A DNA stretch of 8,541 nucleotides from Pseudomonadota bacterium (GTDB lineage Bacteria > Pseudomonadota > Alphaproteobacteria > Caulobacterales > Aquidulcibacteraceae), in the NCBI GenBank assembly GCA_023461135.1, contig JAEWNX010000250.1, positions 1 through 8,541 of the forward strand, written 5' to 3'. Under the pieces are notes generated by a model. That model worked only from the letters and a program-made list of their open reading frames with translations. It was not told the DNA's origin and did no database searches. Each line of letters starts with the position of its first letter. Within the stretch, counting starts at the first letter, position 1. Made by a program: the position numbers and the translations under genes. This document shows positions 1-6,135 of the stretch, in pieces.

Positions 1-23
1 CGCTAAAGCTCCATCATTTTGCG

Positions 24-33
24 TTGCATGCAA
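24..33. repeat. 10-bp palindrome upstream of first gene
   Basis: TTGCATGCAA is a perfect 10-base palindrome about 86 bases upstream of the start chosen for the first gene. It could be a regulator site or chance. I see no convincing -35/-10 pair in bases 1-119. Confidence 0.2.
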
Positions 34-119
34 TGTCTAGAAGGTGCATGAACCTATCGCGGGACAAAGTGAAAGACGAATGTCACACGCCGTCAGCCGC
101 GAATTATGAGGAGAACGAA

Positions 120-809
120 ATGAGGAACAATTTCAAACAAATGGATGCAAGTTCGCGCTGGCAGATTATGGTCGGCGCAGCAGTTGCGGCCATGGAGAAG
201 AACCACGGATGGAAAATGAGCCGGCGTCCCGGACGCGGGCTCTCCAACACTTGGCTAATGGAGAAGGACGGCCAAACCTTCACCGCGTCGATACGCACGA
301 GCCAAGACCGTTGGCTTGCATTTCCGCCGCTCAACGCCGGCCAAAAGTGGAAGACACTCGACGATGTTCAGAAGGTGATCGTCGCAACCGTGGACAATCC
401 TCAGGACCCCGATCTCATCGAGGTGTATCTATTCGAACAGCCGGAAGTCCGGGCACGGTTCGATAAAGCGTATCAAGCGAGAAAGGCCGCAGGCCATCTC
501 ATCAAGGACAATTTCGGTTTCTGGGTAAACCTGGACACCGACAATAGACGCGACGCCACTTACAACACTGGCGCAGGTCTCGCCGACATTCACCAACCGA
601 TCAGCCGGTTGGAAATCGATACATTCGCCTCGCACCCAGCAAACGCGGCGACGATTGCCAAGATAGGCGACCCGAACGAGGCGGACGACAGCGAAGCGCC
701 AGACTTCAAGACAGTTGGTGGTGTTATGGCCTGGGCAAGGTCAACAATCTCGCGCCTCGCGGATGTTCCGATCGACGCAGTAAAATTGGATTTGAAAATT
801 CAGTACTAG
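120..809 (+). CDS. Hypothetical protein, 229 aa, function unknown
   Basis: I do not recognise this protein. The frame opens upstream (from 24), but the ATG at 120 is preferred because GAGGAG lies at 108-113, six bases before it, and the upstream residues look non-coding. The product is soluble-looking, with no signal peptide or membrane segment. Visible blocks are a Trp/Arg-rich stretch (W31, GRGLSNTW 38-45), a conserved-looking SIRTSQDRWLAF (57-68), KWKTLDD (76-82), IEVYLFEQPEVRARFDKAYQARKAAG (100-125) and GFWVNLD (133-139). This mixed alpha/beta pattern resembles a folded globular domain rather than a random frame. A short acidic linker (residues 183-195) precedes a C-terminal amphipathic region. 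The gene 877-1701 follows in the same direction after 67 bases, so the two may be co-transcribed. Coding status is fairly sure; function is unknown. Confidence 0.75.
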   Translation: MRNNFKQMDASSRWQIMVGAAVAAMEKNHGWKMSRRPGRGLSNTWLMEKDGQTFTASIRTSQDRWLAFPPLNAGQKWKTLDDVQKVIVATVDNPQDPDLIEVYLFEQPEVRARFDKAYQARKAAGHLIKDNFGFWVNLDTDNRRDATYNTGAGLADIHQPISRLEIDTFASHPANAATIAKIGDPNEADDSEAPDFKTVGGVMAWARSTISRLADVPIDAVKLDLKIQY

Positions 810-876
810 ACCGTGGCGAGGCCGCCTGGTGCGAATCTTAGCGTCGGGCGCACGTCGAGCGACAGGCGGAGGCCAC

Positions 877-1701
877 ATGAAGGCGCTGATCAGCAACCCT
901 TTGAATGAGACTCAGCGAGCGTTCAACGAATTATGCGAGAAAGGAGGAGGAGTTCGGGGTGGTCCTGCTCGAGGAAAGGCCTTGGAGGTCCTTTGTGAGG
1001 GCGGCCAGGCACTGAACCGGATTGCCACACAGGAAGTTGCGACCCAATTTGCAGCGCTCGCTGATGTCAATCCTTGGTACGTGTGTTTCGCGTTCGGTTT
1101 ATCGTGGGGTCATCTAGCGAAACTCGACCAGACGTTCACAGAGGCCGCAGTGGGCGTTCTCGCTGATTGGAATGCTGCAGACCTAAAGACCGCGTGCAAC
1201 TTCCACCAGGAGCGCGGGGCAGAGCCGATACAACAATCGCTCGCGGGAGCACGTTCGCTCTTCGAAAAGGTGACGCTTCCGGCTGCCCTTCCGACGACGC
1301 TGTCTCAATTATCGCGCGCGCAAGAACGGTGGCTCAGTCCGGTGCTAAATCCTGCAAACCGCCCGAGCTACATAGGCGCGTGGAACGCGACAGCCATGTT
1401 TATGGTCGCACTGTTCGCGCAGCCCGCCCTAGCTGCAACGCATAAGACGCCACCACCAATACTGCCCCCAGGCGGCCCAATACACGCGGGTCTCGCTTTG
1501 CTGCACCGGGCGGGGATTCTCAGCGCTGGGCCCGCCGGCACTGGCCTCGATGACGCGTCCTTCGAGCCGGGCGTACTGTATGAAAACAACGAACTGTTTG
1601 CCGAACTCTGCCGCCAACGGTCGGATTGGAGCCTCATCGACGTCCACTCCGGCGTATACATGCTAGGCACACGGCATCCGCATTCTGGTACTTGGACTTG
1701 A
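877..1701 (+). CDS. Hypothetical protein, 274 aa, function unknown
   Basis: I do not recognise the family. The ATG at 877 is chosen over the in-frame GTG at 829 because GGAGG sits at 868-872, four bases before it. The N-terminal two thirds look mainly helical: residues 31-63 (ARGKALEVLCEGGQALNRIATQEVATQF) and a Trp/aromatic-rich stretch, VNPWYVCFAFGLSWGHL (64-80). Residues 168-187 form a moderately hydrophobic Ala-rich stretch that could be a buried helix; I do not call it a membrane segment. A Pro-rich linker (TPPPILPPGGP, 191-201) separates it from a C-terminal part containing a GILSAGPAGTG stretch. This lacks the GxxxxGK[ST] of a P-loop. It lies 67 bases downstream of the 120-809 gene in the same direction, so a two-gene operon is plausible. 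It converges with the minus-strand gene ending at 1795. Confidence 0.7.
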   Translation: MKALISNPLNETQRAFNELCEKGGGVRGGPARGKALEVLCEGGQALNRIATQEVATQFAALADVNPWYVCFAFGLSWGHLAKLDQTFTEAAVGVLADWNAADLKTACNFHQERGAEPIQQSLAGARSLFEKVTLPAALPTTLSQLSRAQERWLSPVLNPANRPSYIGAWNATAMFMVALFAQPALAATHKTPPPILPPGGPIHAGLALLHRAGILSAGPAGTGLDDASFEPGVLYENNELFAELCRQRSDWSLIDVHSGVYMLGTRHPHSGTWT

Positions 1702-1794
1702 CACAAGGCGGACATGCCGCGGGCACCGATCGGGAACGTCCTCTTTCCGACTTTCGACGAGACGCAGAATGCCTCTCCCCATGCGCGCGCCCCA

Positions 1795-2382
1795 TCAAAT
1801 CTCGTCGCGACGCGCACCGGCAAAGCCATAGCCAACGAATGTCTCATTACCTTTCGAAGGCGCGGGATGGGTTGCCTGTCCCCCCACAGAAGAGTCGTTC
1901 TCTGGTCGAGCAAGCGGTTGTGGCGGTCGCTTAGCGCTTGGCTCCTCAACAGACTGAGGGACGCGACGACTTTCCAGTTCCTTTCCCCCATCCTCCTGCG
2001 CTCGCTCAATCGCGACACAGCATCGACAGCAATAACGGCTGCGCACGCGATCGGCCCGCGGCCTTGTTACGAATACGTCCGCGTGAAGGTGGCGCTCGCC
2101 TTGCACGATCGTGCCGGCACAATGAACACATTTGTACTCTTTGAGTGCAGTGACGATCTTTCGGCGCGCATAACGCTCATCGCCATTGGATAACTCCCAG
2201 AATCGCACCACCGCGAGCTCATCGAAATACGCGCCCTTCAACTGTTTCGCCCCGAGTTCAAAACCGTGGGCGTCGATGACATGCAGGACAGTCCTGAGAA
2301 TTTTGGAGCCATCAGGGCCTAGTTGTTCGGTGAGTGCTGTCTCAATGGCACGAAGCGTGTTTTCTTTTGAAGGCATGCCCAT
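1795..2382 (-). CDS. Hypothetical protein with Cys cluster (possible zinc-binding), 195 aa
   Basis: The start is set at the ATG reading down from 2382 because a strong Shine-Dalgarno, AAGGAGG (2394-2388), lies five bases upstream. The longer frame from 2475 adds 31 residues of doubtful quality. Residues 1-80 look helical, including RAIETALTEQL and YARRKIVTALKEY. They lead into KCVHC (C85, C88), then His98 and His100, then YCCRCC (C118, C119, C121, C122). That spacing fits a single zinc-binding knuckle pair. Residues 130-195 are polar and Pro-rich, probably disordered. The protein could be a small DNA- or RNA-binding regulator, but no known family is recognised. It is divergent from the zinc-ribbon/RT operon, with 430 bases between starts, so it might share control with it; this is inference. 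Two overlapping frames on either strand lack comparable start signals and are treated as shadows. Confidence 0.65.
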   Translation of the reverse strand: MGMPSKENTLRAIETALTEQLGPDGSKILRTVLHVIDAHGFELGAKQLKGAYFDELAVVRFWELSNGDERYARRKIVTALKEYKCVHCAGTIVQGERHLHADVFVTRPRADRVRSRYCCRCCVAIERAQEDGGKELESRRVPQSVEEPSAKRPPQPLARPENDSSVGGQATHPAPSKGNETFVGYGFAGARRDEI

Positions 2383-2387
2383 GCCTT

Positions 2388-2394
2388 CCTCCTT
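2388..2394 (-). promoter_or_regulatory. Strong ribosome-binding site deciding the start at 2382
   Basis: Read on the minus strand, AAGGAGG occupies 2394-2388. It is close to a full anti-16S match, with a five-base spacer to the ATG. It is the reason for shortening the gene from 2475 to 2382. Confidence 0.75.
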
Positions 2395-2402
2395 CGACAC
2401 AT

Positions 2403-2420
2403 GAGCTCGAATCAGCTCGA
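2403..2420. repeat. AGCTCGA direct repeat, 10-base period
   Basis: AGCTCGA occurs at 2404-2410 and 2414-2420, one helical turn apart. The same bases form an inverted GAGCT/AGCTC pair (2403-2407 and 2414-2418). They lie just upstream of the ribosome-binding site of the minus-strand gene at 2382, where an operator would be placed. This is only suggestive; no regulator is known. Confidence 0.3.
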
Positions 2421-2578
2421 CTTGGCCTATCTTACCACAACTGGCCGCGCCTCCGGTCGCCCGGCCGTCGTTCAAATCCCAAGAACGGACTCAAGCATAC
2501 GAGCGTTGGAAGCGGATTCTCGCCGGCGAAAGCGTCTGAAAAGACGAGTGCCGGTTGGGCGCCTCAGCACTTAGGTAT

Positions 2579-2594
2579 GTGCAACCCGTTGCAC
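2579..2594 (+). other. Short hairpin GTGCAA-CCCG-TTGCAC
   Basis: A perfect six-pair stem with a four-base loop, followed on the + strand by TTTCCC. It is too weak and lacks the T run needed to be called an intrinsic terminator. It may be part of a larger folded RNA together with the GAAA-loop hairpin at 2533-2546. Confidence 0.4.
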
Positions 2595-2655
2595 TTTCCC
2601 TCGGATATCGTTCACGCCGTCCATGAGCGCCGAAAACCCGTAGCTTTCCGTTGAT

Positions 2656-2703
2656 GATTTTCCGTCAAGCGCAGCGACGGGACGACGGACTTGACGGAAA
2701 ATC
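2656..2703. repeat. Perfect 14-bp inverted repeat with 20-base loop
   Basis: The left arm GATTTTCCGTCAAG (2656-2669) is exactly complementary to the right arm CTTGACGGAAAATC (2690-2703). The loop contains a second GACGGA (2684-2689) able to pair with TCCGTC of the left arm, giving an alternative fold. It lies about 110 bases before the start of the zinc-ribbon gene. The neighbouring minus-strand gene runs away from it, so it is not that gene's terminator. It may be an operator, a stem of a non-coding RNA, or an old transcription stop for a + strand transcript. Confidence 0.7.
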
Positions 2704-2724
2704 GTTCGTGATGTGGGCGACATC

Positions 2725-2738
2725 GTCTTGTACAAGAC
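2725..2738. repeat. Perfect 14-bp palindrome GTCTTGTACAAGAC
   Basis: All seven pairs match without a spacer. This is typical of a binding site for a dimeric helix-turn-helix repressor, and its place 75-88 bases before the zinc-ribbon gene start fits an operator. No regulator gene for it can be named here. Confidence 0.5.
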
Positions 2739-2743
2739 CGCTG

Positions 2744-2783
2744 TTGACCCCTCCTTTTTATTGACCTGCTTCACGTGTATGAT
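2744..2783 (+). promoter_or_regulatory. Candidate promoter region of zinc-ribbon/RT operon
   Basis: TTGACC occurs twice (2744-2749 and 2761-2766), followed by TATGAT at 2778-2783, about 30 bases before the GTG start. Neither TTGACC stands at the usual 16-18 bases from TATGAT (28 and 11 bases), so this is not a clean sigma-70 promoter. The two TTGACC copies, 17 bases apart, could instead be an activator site. The assignment is weak. Confidence 0.25.
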
Positions 2784-2812
2784 CTGCTCCATCATCAAAG
2801 AGAGGAGATCGA

Positions 2813-3082
2813 GTGACAGACGTCGTTGACCTGACCGAAAGTATCATCGCGCGCGAAATGCAAAAACAGTACGATGAGCTAGGCGAGTTGCTCTACATCG
2901 AGGCTGTGTGCGGCGGCTGCGGGCACCGGCTTGTTCATCCCATCGTTGACTTCGTTATCAGGGCGGAGCGCGGTCAGGTGATTCCCTGCCCCAGCTGTGG
3001 GGCAGTAGCGCCACCAGCCGCCAAGTCGCGCAAGTTTCGCCGGGCGATGTTCCGAATGTTGGCCCGTGGAACGAAGCGCTAG
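2813..3082 (+). CDS. Small zinc-ribbon protein, 89 aa, RT operon
   Basis: The start is a GTG at 2813 with GGAG at 2804-2807, five bases upstream, following AAGAGA. The protein has an acidic helical N-terminus (residues 5-28) and then two knuckles: CGGC (C33, C36) and CPSC (C59, C62), 22 residues apart. That is the four-cysteine arrangement of a zinc ribbon, usually used to bind nucleic acid or another protein. The C-terminus is strongly basic (residues 71-89, KSRKFRRAMFRMLARGTKR), which supports nucleic-acid contact. The family is not recognised. The reverse transcriptase gene begins 32 bases after the stop, so the two are probably co-transcribed and the protein may be an accessory of the RT. 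That functional link is inference from position. Confidence 0.75.
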   Translation: MTDVVDLTESIIAREMQKQYDELGELLYIEAVCGGCGHRLVHPIVDFVIRAERGQVIPCPSCGAVAPPAAKSRKFRRAMFRMLARGTKR

Positions 3083-3114
3083 CCCAAAGAACTTGCCGCC
3101 AAGCCGCTCGAAGC

Positions 3115-4458
3115 ATGACTGACCAAGCCCTTATATCAACGCGCGCGTCATCCCTCCGGCATAGGGGCGCGGATGCAATGCTGACGGACATCTTCCGTGA
3201 TGTGCGTCTGGCCGACGCATTAAGTGCCGCCGATGTCACACGGTTGCGTCAAGCGCTGACGGCACGGGCAAAGTCAATCCAACAACGGATGAAGGGTGCG
3301 CTGGCTCAAGGCGACCTCCGCAAGTTTAAGCACCTCTGCTCGGACGGGTTCCGATCGTCAGGGATGAGGTTATGGGCTCATTTCAAAGCCCTGCCCGATC
3401 GACCGGCTGCGCCGCTACCGCTTCGGCTTCGCGTGCAACAGTGCGCGTCGCTTGATCCGTTCTCAGCGCACCCGCGCCCGTTGCGCTGGCAGCTACCGAA
3501 GTCCGAACCCAATCAATATCGCGATGTTTTTGAATTTGAGCCGCTGGACCAGGCCCGCTTTTACCTAGTCAAGCTTGCTCTCGACGCCATTGCCCGCGCC
3601 CACCCTACGCTGCACTGCACCCCATCGCAGACGCTTTCTTTCGGAGGGCGGTCAACCGCGTGCAATATCCTTTTCCAGGCGCTTCAGACTGCTCCGCGGG
3701 AAGCCTGCTTCGTGCAAATCGATGTCAGGTCTTTCTATCCGAGCATCGCGAGCGAGTATTTGGAAAAGGTCCTTCCGCTGCCACGAGAGGTCATCCATCG
3801 ATGTATCCTCACGGCTCCATACCTGAGCAAAGGCCCGGATCGCGAAAGCGAGCCTACAGTGGTCCTATGGGATGGGGTCTATCGGGGAGCGGGTACGATC
3901 CGATCATCAACACGCATGACGGATGTTCTTGAAGCTGGCGTTCCCCCGGGCGCGCCACACACGGAGGGGCGCGGTTCGAGGCGGCGCTTCGTTCCGACCG
4001 GGTCTGCAACAGCATCAATCGCGGGCGAGATAGCCATGGGCGGCGCACTGGGGCGTGTTGACCACCCCGAAGGCGTCCTCGCGGCTCTCGTTTACTCCGA
4101 CAACATCGGGGTCCTGTGCGCCAATCGTGCCAGCGCGGGAGCTACCGCAGATGCGTACACCCACGAACTTGAACGGTACGAGGGTGGCCCCTTCCGTGTG
4201 CGCTGTTCTATCCGCCCGATTGGCGACGGGTTTCCTTTTCTCGGTTACATTTTCCGCAGCCAGGACGGTCGAGTAATTGCGCAGCCTCGCCCCGAAGGAC
4301 GCCAAGCGTTCGAGCTGCGCTGGAGCGAACGCATTCTGAGAACTCGCCGCGACGACGAGATCAGGAAGGCGATCCAGGCGCTTCACAGTTACGTCGCCGC
4401 ATTTCCGCTATGGACGGAGGGTTCTGCCTATCTTGAGGAGAGATTGACCCAGCTTTGA
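3115..4458 (+). CDS. Reverse transcriptase-like protein with variant YSDN active site, 447 aa
   Basis: The palm-domain motifs of a prokaryotic reverse transcriptase occur in order. A pre-palm GGRSTACNILFQAL (177-190) is followed by motif A, FVQIDVRSFYPSI (199-211, catalytic D203). Motif B is VPTGSATAS (293-301), motif C is LVYSDNIGVL (325-334), and the later FPFLGYIF (373-380) fits motifs D/E. Motif C is normally YxDD; here the second Asp is Asn330 (codon AAC, one base from GAC). About 130 residues precede the fingers; the C-terminal 60 residues are basic and helical, as in a thumb. There is no maturase, nitrilase or integrase domain, so a group II intron or transposon RT is unlikely. The ATG at 3115 has no clear Shine-Dalgarno; Met22 (3178) is an alternative start. 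It fits the broad set of unknown-group/defence-associated RTs, but I cannot assign a subgroup. Partners are the zinc-ribbon gene upstream and the 4495 gene downstream. Confidence 0.85.
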   Translation: MTDQALISTRASSLRHRGADAMLTDIFRDVRLADALSAADVTRLRQALTARAKSIQQRMKGALAQGDLRKFKHLCSDGFRSSGMRLWAHFKALPDRPAAPLPLRLRVQQCASLDPFSAHPRPLRWQLPKSEPNQYRDVFEFEPLDQARFYLVKLALDAIARAHPTLHCTPSQTLSFGGRSTACNILFQALQTAPREACFVQIDVRSFYPSIASEYLEKVLPLPREVIHRCILTAPYLSKGPDRESEPTVVLWDGVYRGAGTIRSSTRMTDVLEAGVPPGAPHTEGRGSRRRFVPTGSATASIAGEIAMGGALGRVDHPEGVLAALVYSDNIGVLCANRASAGATADAYTHELERYEGGPFRVRCSIRPIGDGFPFLGYIFRSQDGRVIAQPRPEGRQAFELRWSERILRTRRDDEIRKAIQALHSYVAAFPLWTEGSAYLEERLTQL

Positions 4459-4494
4459 CCCCGGCGCACCTACTGTTGAGCCGCGGAGAGTGCG

Positions 4495-5025
4495 ATGGCC
4501 CGGCCCAGAAAACGTGAAGTGCAACTGCCTTTCTGGGAGGTCAGCCTTACGTCATGGGATGTCGGATACCACTTCGGCACGAGCCCCCGCACCAAGCACT
4601 TTCCAGATCAGTTCAGCGAGATCACTACGCTCGAGCTTGCTGGCCACTTTTTTTCGCCTACCGAGTGGCAGGGCATCAGCGTGACCATTTGCATTAGCGG
4701 ATCGCGAGACCTGGAAGCGTTTCTCGGCTTGGGCTACCCCCCGGAAAAACTCATCTTCCCCGCATCGCCTTCAGATCATGCACTCACTCATATCGGCCAC
4801 GTGAGGCCGGTCCTGAAAACGCGATTGCCAAGGTCGGTGCACATGGATGCGAAGCTCCCGCACGACATGGTGTTTAGGCTAGCCTACTGCATCGAGAACC
4901 GGTTGGTGCGTACGCTTCAGGTGTTCTCAGCCGGCGAGACGAAGGGTGATCCGAAGGCGCATTGGATTAGGTCGCTGACGTTCCAGCGCGATCCCGATCC
5001 TGACCCCGATCTACCCACGACTTGA
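4495..5025 (+). CDS. Hypothetical protein downstream of RT, 176 aa
   Basis: The ATG at 4495 has GGAG at 4485-4488 with a six-base spacer, and lies 36 bases after the RT stop. This spacing makes it the likely third gene of the RT operon. I do not recognise the family. The N-terminus is basic (MARPRKREV). The body looks beta-rich with many aromatics (LPFWEVSLTSWDVGYHFG, 11-28; GISVTICISGSRDLEAFLGL, 60-79). It has no membrane segment, cysteine cluster or obvious catalytic motif. The C-terminus ends in an Asp-Pro repeat (DPDPDPD, 166-172), probably disordered. By position it could be an effector or accessory of the RT; that is inference. The stop is followed within ten bases by the first GCTACAC repeat, so it is the last gene before that element end. 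Confidence 0.7.
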   Translation: MARPRKREVQLPFWEVSLTSWDVGYHFGTSPRTKHFPDQFSEITTLELAGHFFSPTEWQGISVTICISGSRDLEAFLGLGYPPEKLIFPASPSDHALTHIGHVRPVLKTRLPRSVHMDAKLPHDMVFRLAYCIENRLVRTLQVFSAGETKGDPKAHWIRSLTFQRDPDPDPDLPTT

Positions 5026-5035
5026 GTGATGCCCC

Positions 5036-5127
5036 GCTACACGCTCTGCTACACAATCGCGGAGCGTCCAAGTGTTTGATTTTTATGAAGGGTAGTTGAG
5101 GTGCTCAAATTCCCTTCTCTCGGCCCA
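5036..5127 (+). repeat. Element end A: attR-like segment with paired GCTACAC sites
   Basis: Two GCTACAC copies (5036-5042 and 5048-5054) start 12 bases apart. The block GCGGAGCGTCCAAG then GTTTGATTTTT (5059-5086) follows, and then AAATTCCCTTCTCTCGGCCCA (5107-5127, written here from its start). The same order, spacing and much of the sequence recur at 6136-6234. This resembles integrase arm-type sites beside an attachment core. Copy A's core is diverged from a tRNA 3' end, so it looks like an older or decayed junction. An ACGCTC/GAGCGT pair (5041-5046 and 5062-5067) could also form a weak hairpin after the RT operon. Confidence 0.6.
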
Positions 5128-5365
5128 CCCGACTGGGTCGCTCGCCGATAGGCTCTCCTCGCGACCTCGCAGAGGCCACGTGCCGTTGATCAGCACTAAG
5201 CCGTGCGACTGTCTTACCGTATTGACGAGTACCGTATCGTGCCCTTTGATGTCCTCCAAAGGGGCTGGCAGCTGGTGGATGACGCTTAGGCGTCAGGAAC
5301 ACTGTGACGCACGCCTAGCGCCCACCCGTGTCCGCCACCGCCGCCAGTCTCCCACGGAGGGCAAA
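5128..5365 (+). promoter_or_regulatory. Leader region of membrane protein gene; candidate promoter and hairpin
   Basis: I see no gene in this stretch. It holds a plausible sigma-70 promoter: TTGACG (5222-5227), a 17-base spacer, and TTTGAT (5245-5250). The eight-base direct repeat TACCGTAT (5215-5222 and 5230-5237, period 15) surrounds the -35 box and enters the spacer, as an operator would. In the deduced leader, TGACGC-TTAG-GCGTCA (5280-5295) makes a six-pair hairpin. The strong ribosome-binding site GGAGG is at 5356-5360. The promoter is inferred from box match and spacing only. Confidence 0.35.
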
Positions 5366-6133
5366 GTGCGCGGTTCTTCGCAGCCAGCGGCATGGTTCGT
5401 CATCGGTGTGATCCTGCTGTGCGTATTTGGCGGTTCTTTCGAGTTTGATCCCACAGACACAGGCAATGGACCTCATGTCCGCGCCAACGGAATTTTGTCG
5501 TGGTACCTATTGGAACGCCGCCGCCGTGAAGCTGCCGAAGACAAGACCGCAGCCGAGGCCGGCGAGGCCCTTAGCGAGCCAACCACTGACACAGCACGGG
5601 CGGAGCGCCCTCGCGAAAGACCGGTTCCGCCGTCGATACCAGACCGAACGTACACATTGAACGGCAGCAACGGCCGCGCCCAAACTTGGGGGGCGTTCGC
5701 GACTGTTCACATGCCTGGCCTAGAACCGGGGTCGCACATGGTTGTGAGCCTCGAAGTGCCGTCGATGCGAGGTAAAGAGGGCGGCTACATAAGGTTCGAC
5801 CCGGTAACGGTGGGTTCATCAGGCGTGTTCGAGGCCCTGTTACCGCGACACTTCCGAAACCTGGAGACCGGTGACGATATCGATTTGGCGGAGTGGCGCT
5901 ACAGGTTCTACCTGGCAACAGACGACGCCCGTTACTCTTCATGCGGCAGCAGATACGCCGTCATGATCGAGGGACGACCCCGCTTTGGTTTCAATGGCGG
6001 ACACGTCTTCTGCGGCGGGAACGATCCCGTACCTGAATTGGTACCGAGCAGCGAGCAACGCGTAGCTAGCGCTGACACCGCCGACTTCTTCGATTCCCTA
6101 GCCGCGACCTTTGCAGAGGAACGTCGAGAGTAG
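5366..6133 (+). CDS. Membrane-anchored hypothetical protein, 255 aa
   Basis: The frame is open from 5096, but the start is placed at the GTG at 5366. GGAGG (5356-5360) lies five bases before it, and the residue order then makes sense: a short N-terminus followed at once by a hydrophobic segment (AWFVIGVILLCVFGG, 9-23). This fits a signal anchor. The ILLC around C19 is a poor lipobox, so a lipoprotein is unlikely. Next come a charged, possibly helical stretch (ERRRREAAEDK, 50-60), a Pro/Arg-rich linker (80-92) and a beta-rich globular domain (about 95-218). That domain has two cysteines (C193, C216) that could pair if it is outside the cytoplasm. The tail is acidic. No family is recognised. 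It is the only gene between the two attR-like segments, and its TAG stop abuts the second one. Confidence 0.7.
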   Translation: MRGSSQPAAWFVIGVILLCVFGGSFEFDPTDTGNGPHVRANGILSWYLLERRRREAAEDKTAAEAGEALSEPTTDTARAERPRERPVPPSIPDRTYTLNGSNGRAQTWGAFATVHMPGLEPGSHMVVSLEVPSMRGKEGGYIRFDPVTVGSSGVFEALLPRHFRNLETGDDIDLAEWRYRFYLATDDARYSSCGSRYAVMIEGRPRFGFNGGHVFCGGNDPVPELVPSSEQRVASADTADFFDSLAATFAEERRE

Positions 6134-6135
6134 CT

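Larger units (their letters stand above)
2483..2760 (+). other. Hairpin-rich non-coding segment upstream of zinc-ribbon/RT operon
   Basis: No convincing gene lies between the divergent starts at 2382 and 2813. This stretch instead carries a series of inverted repeats. They are the palindrome TCGCCGGCGA (2520-2529), a CGTCT-GAAA-AGACG hairpin with a GNRA-type loop (2533-2546) and a GTGCAA-CCCG-TTGCAC hairpin (2579-2594). After these come a perfect 14-base inverted repeat (2656-2703) and a perfect 14-base palindrome (2725-2738). This is seen directly. Known retron and some defence reverse-transcriptase loci (DRT2 and DRT9) encode a structured RNA upstream of the RT, so a non-coding RNA is a reasonable hypothesis. 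A set of operators in a divergent promoter region is the main alternative. RNA ends cannot be placed from sequence alone. Confidence 0.35.

Noticed and set aside
940..961. Internal start within the 877 gene after AAAGGAGGAGGAG
   Set aside because: The GTG that follows (959) is out of frame with the gene; the purine run simply encodes EKGGG.
1368..2018. 216-codon open frame on the minus strand
   Set aside because: It overlaps the 3' part of the 877-1701 gene and the 1795-2382 gene, has no good start signal, and its residue mix is Arg/Ser-rich, as in shadow frames of GC-rich DNA.
1714..2193. 159-codon open frame on the + strand
   Set aside because: It is antisense to the 1795-2382 gene, which has a far stronger ribosome-binding site and a coherent Cys cluster.
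2461..2500. GTTCAAATCCC resembling a tRNA T-loop
   Set aside because: No acceptor stem, anticodon arm or CCA-like end fits around it; probably chance.
2571..2798. 75-codon minus-strand frame across the hairpin region
   Set aside because: There is no Shine-Dalgarno before its ATG, and the inverted repeats interrupt it with sequence that looks structural rather than coding.
2483..3114. Classical retron (msr-msd directly before the RT)
   Set aside because: A coding gene lies between the hairpin region and the RT, and I could not find a clear branching-G msr/msd layout. It is kept only as a general non-coding RNA hypothesis.
3115..4458. Diversity-generating retroelement RT
   Set aside because: Motif B reads PTGS rather than the DGR-type SQ motif, and no template/variable repeat pair was noticed nearby.
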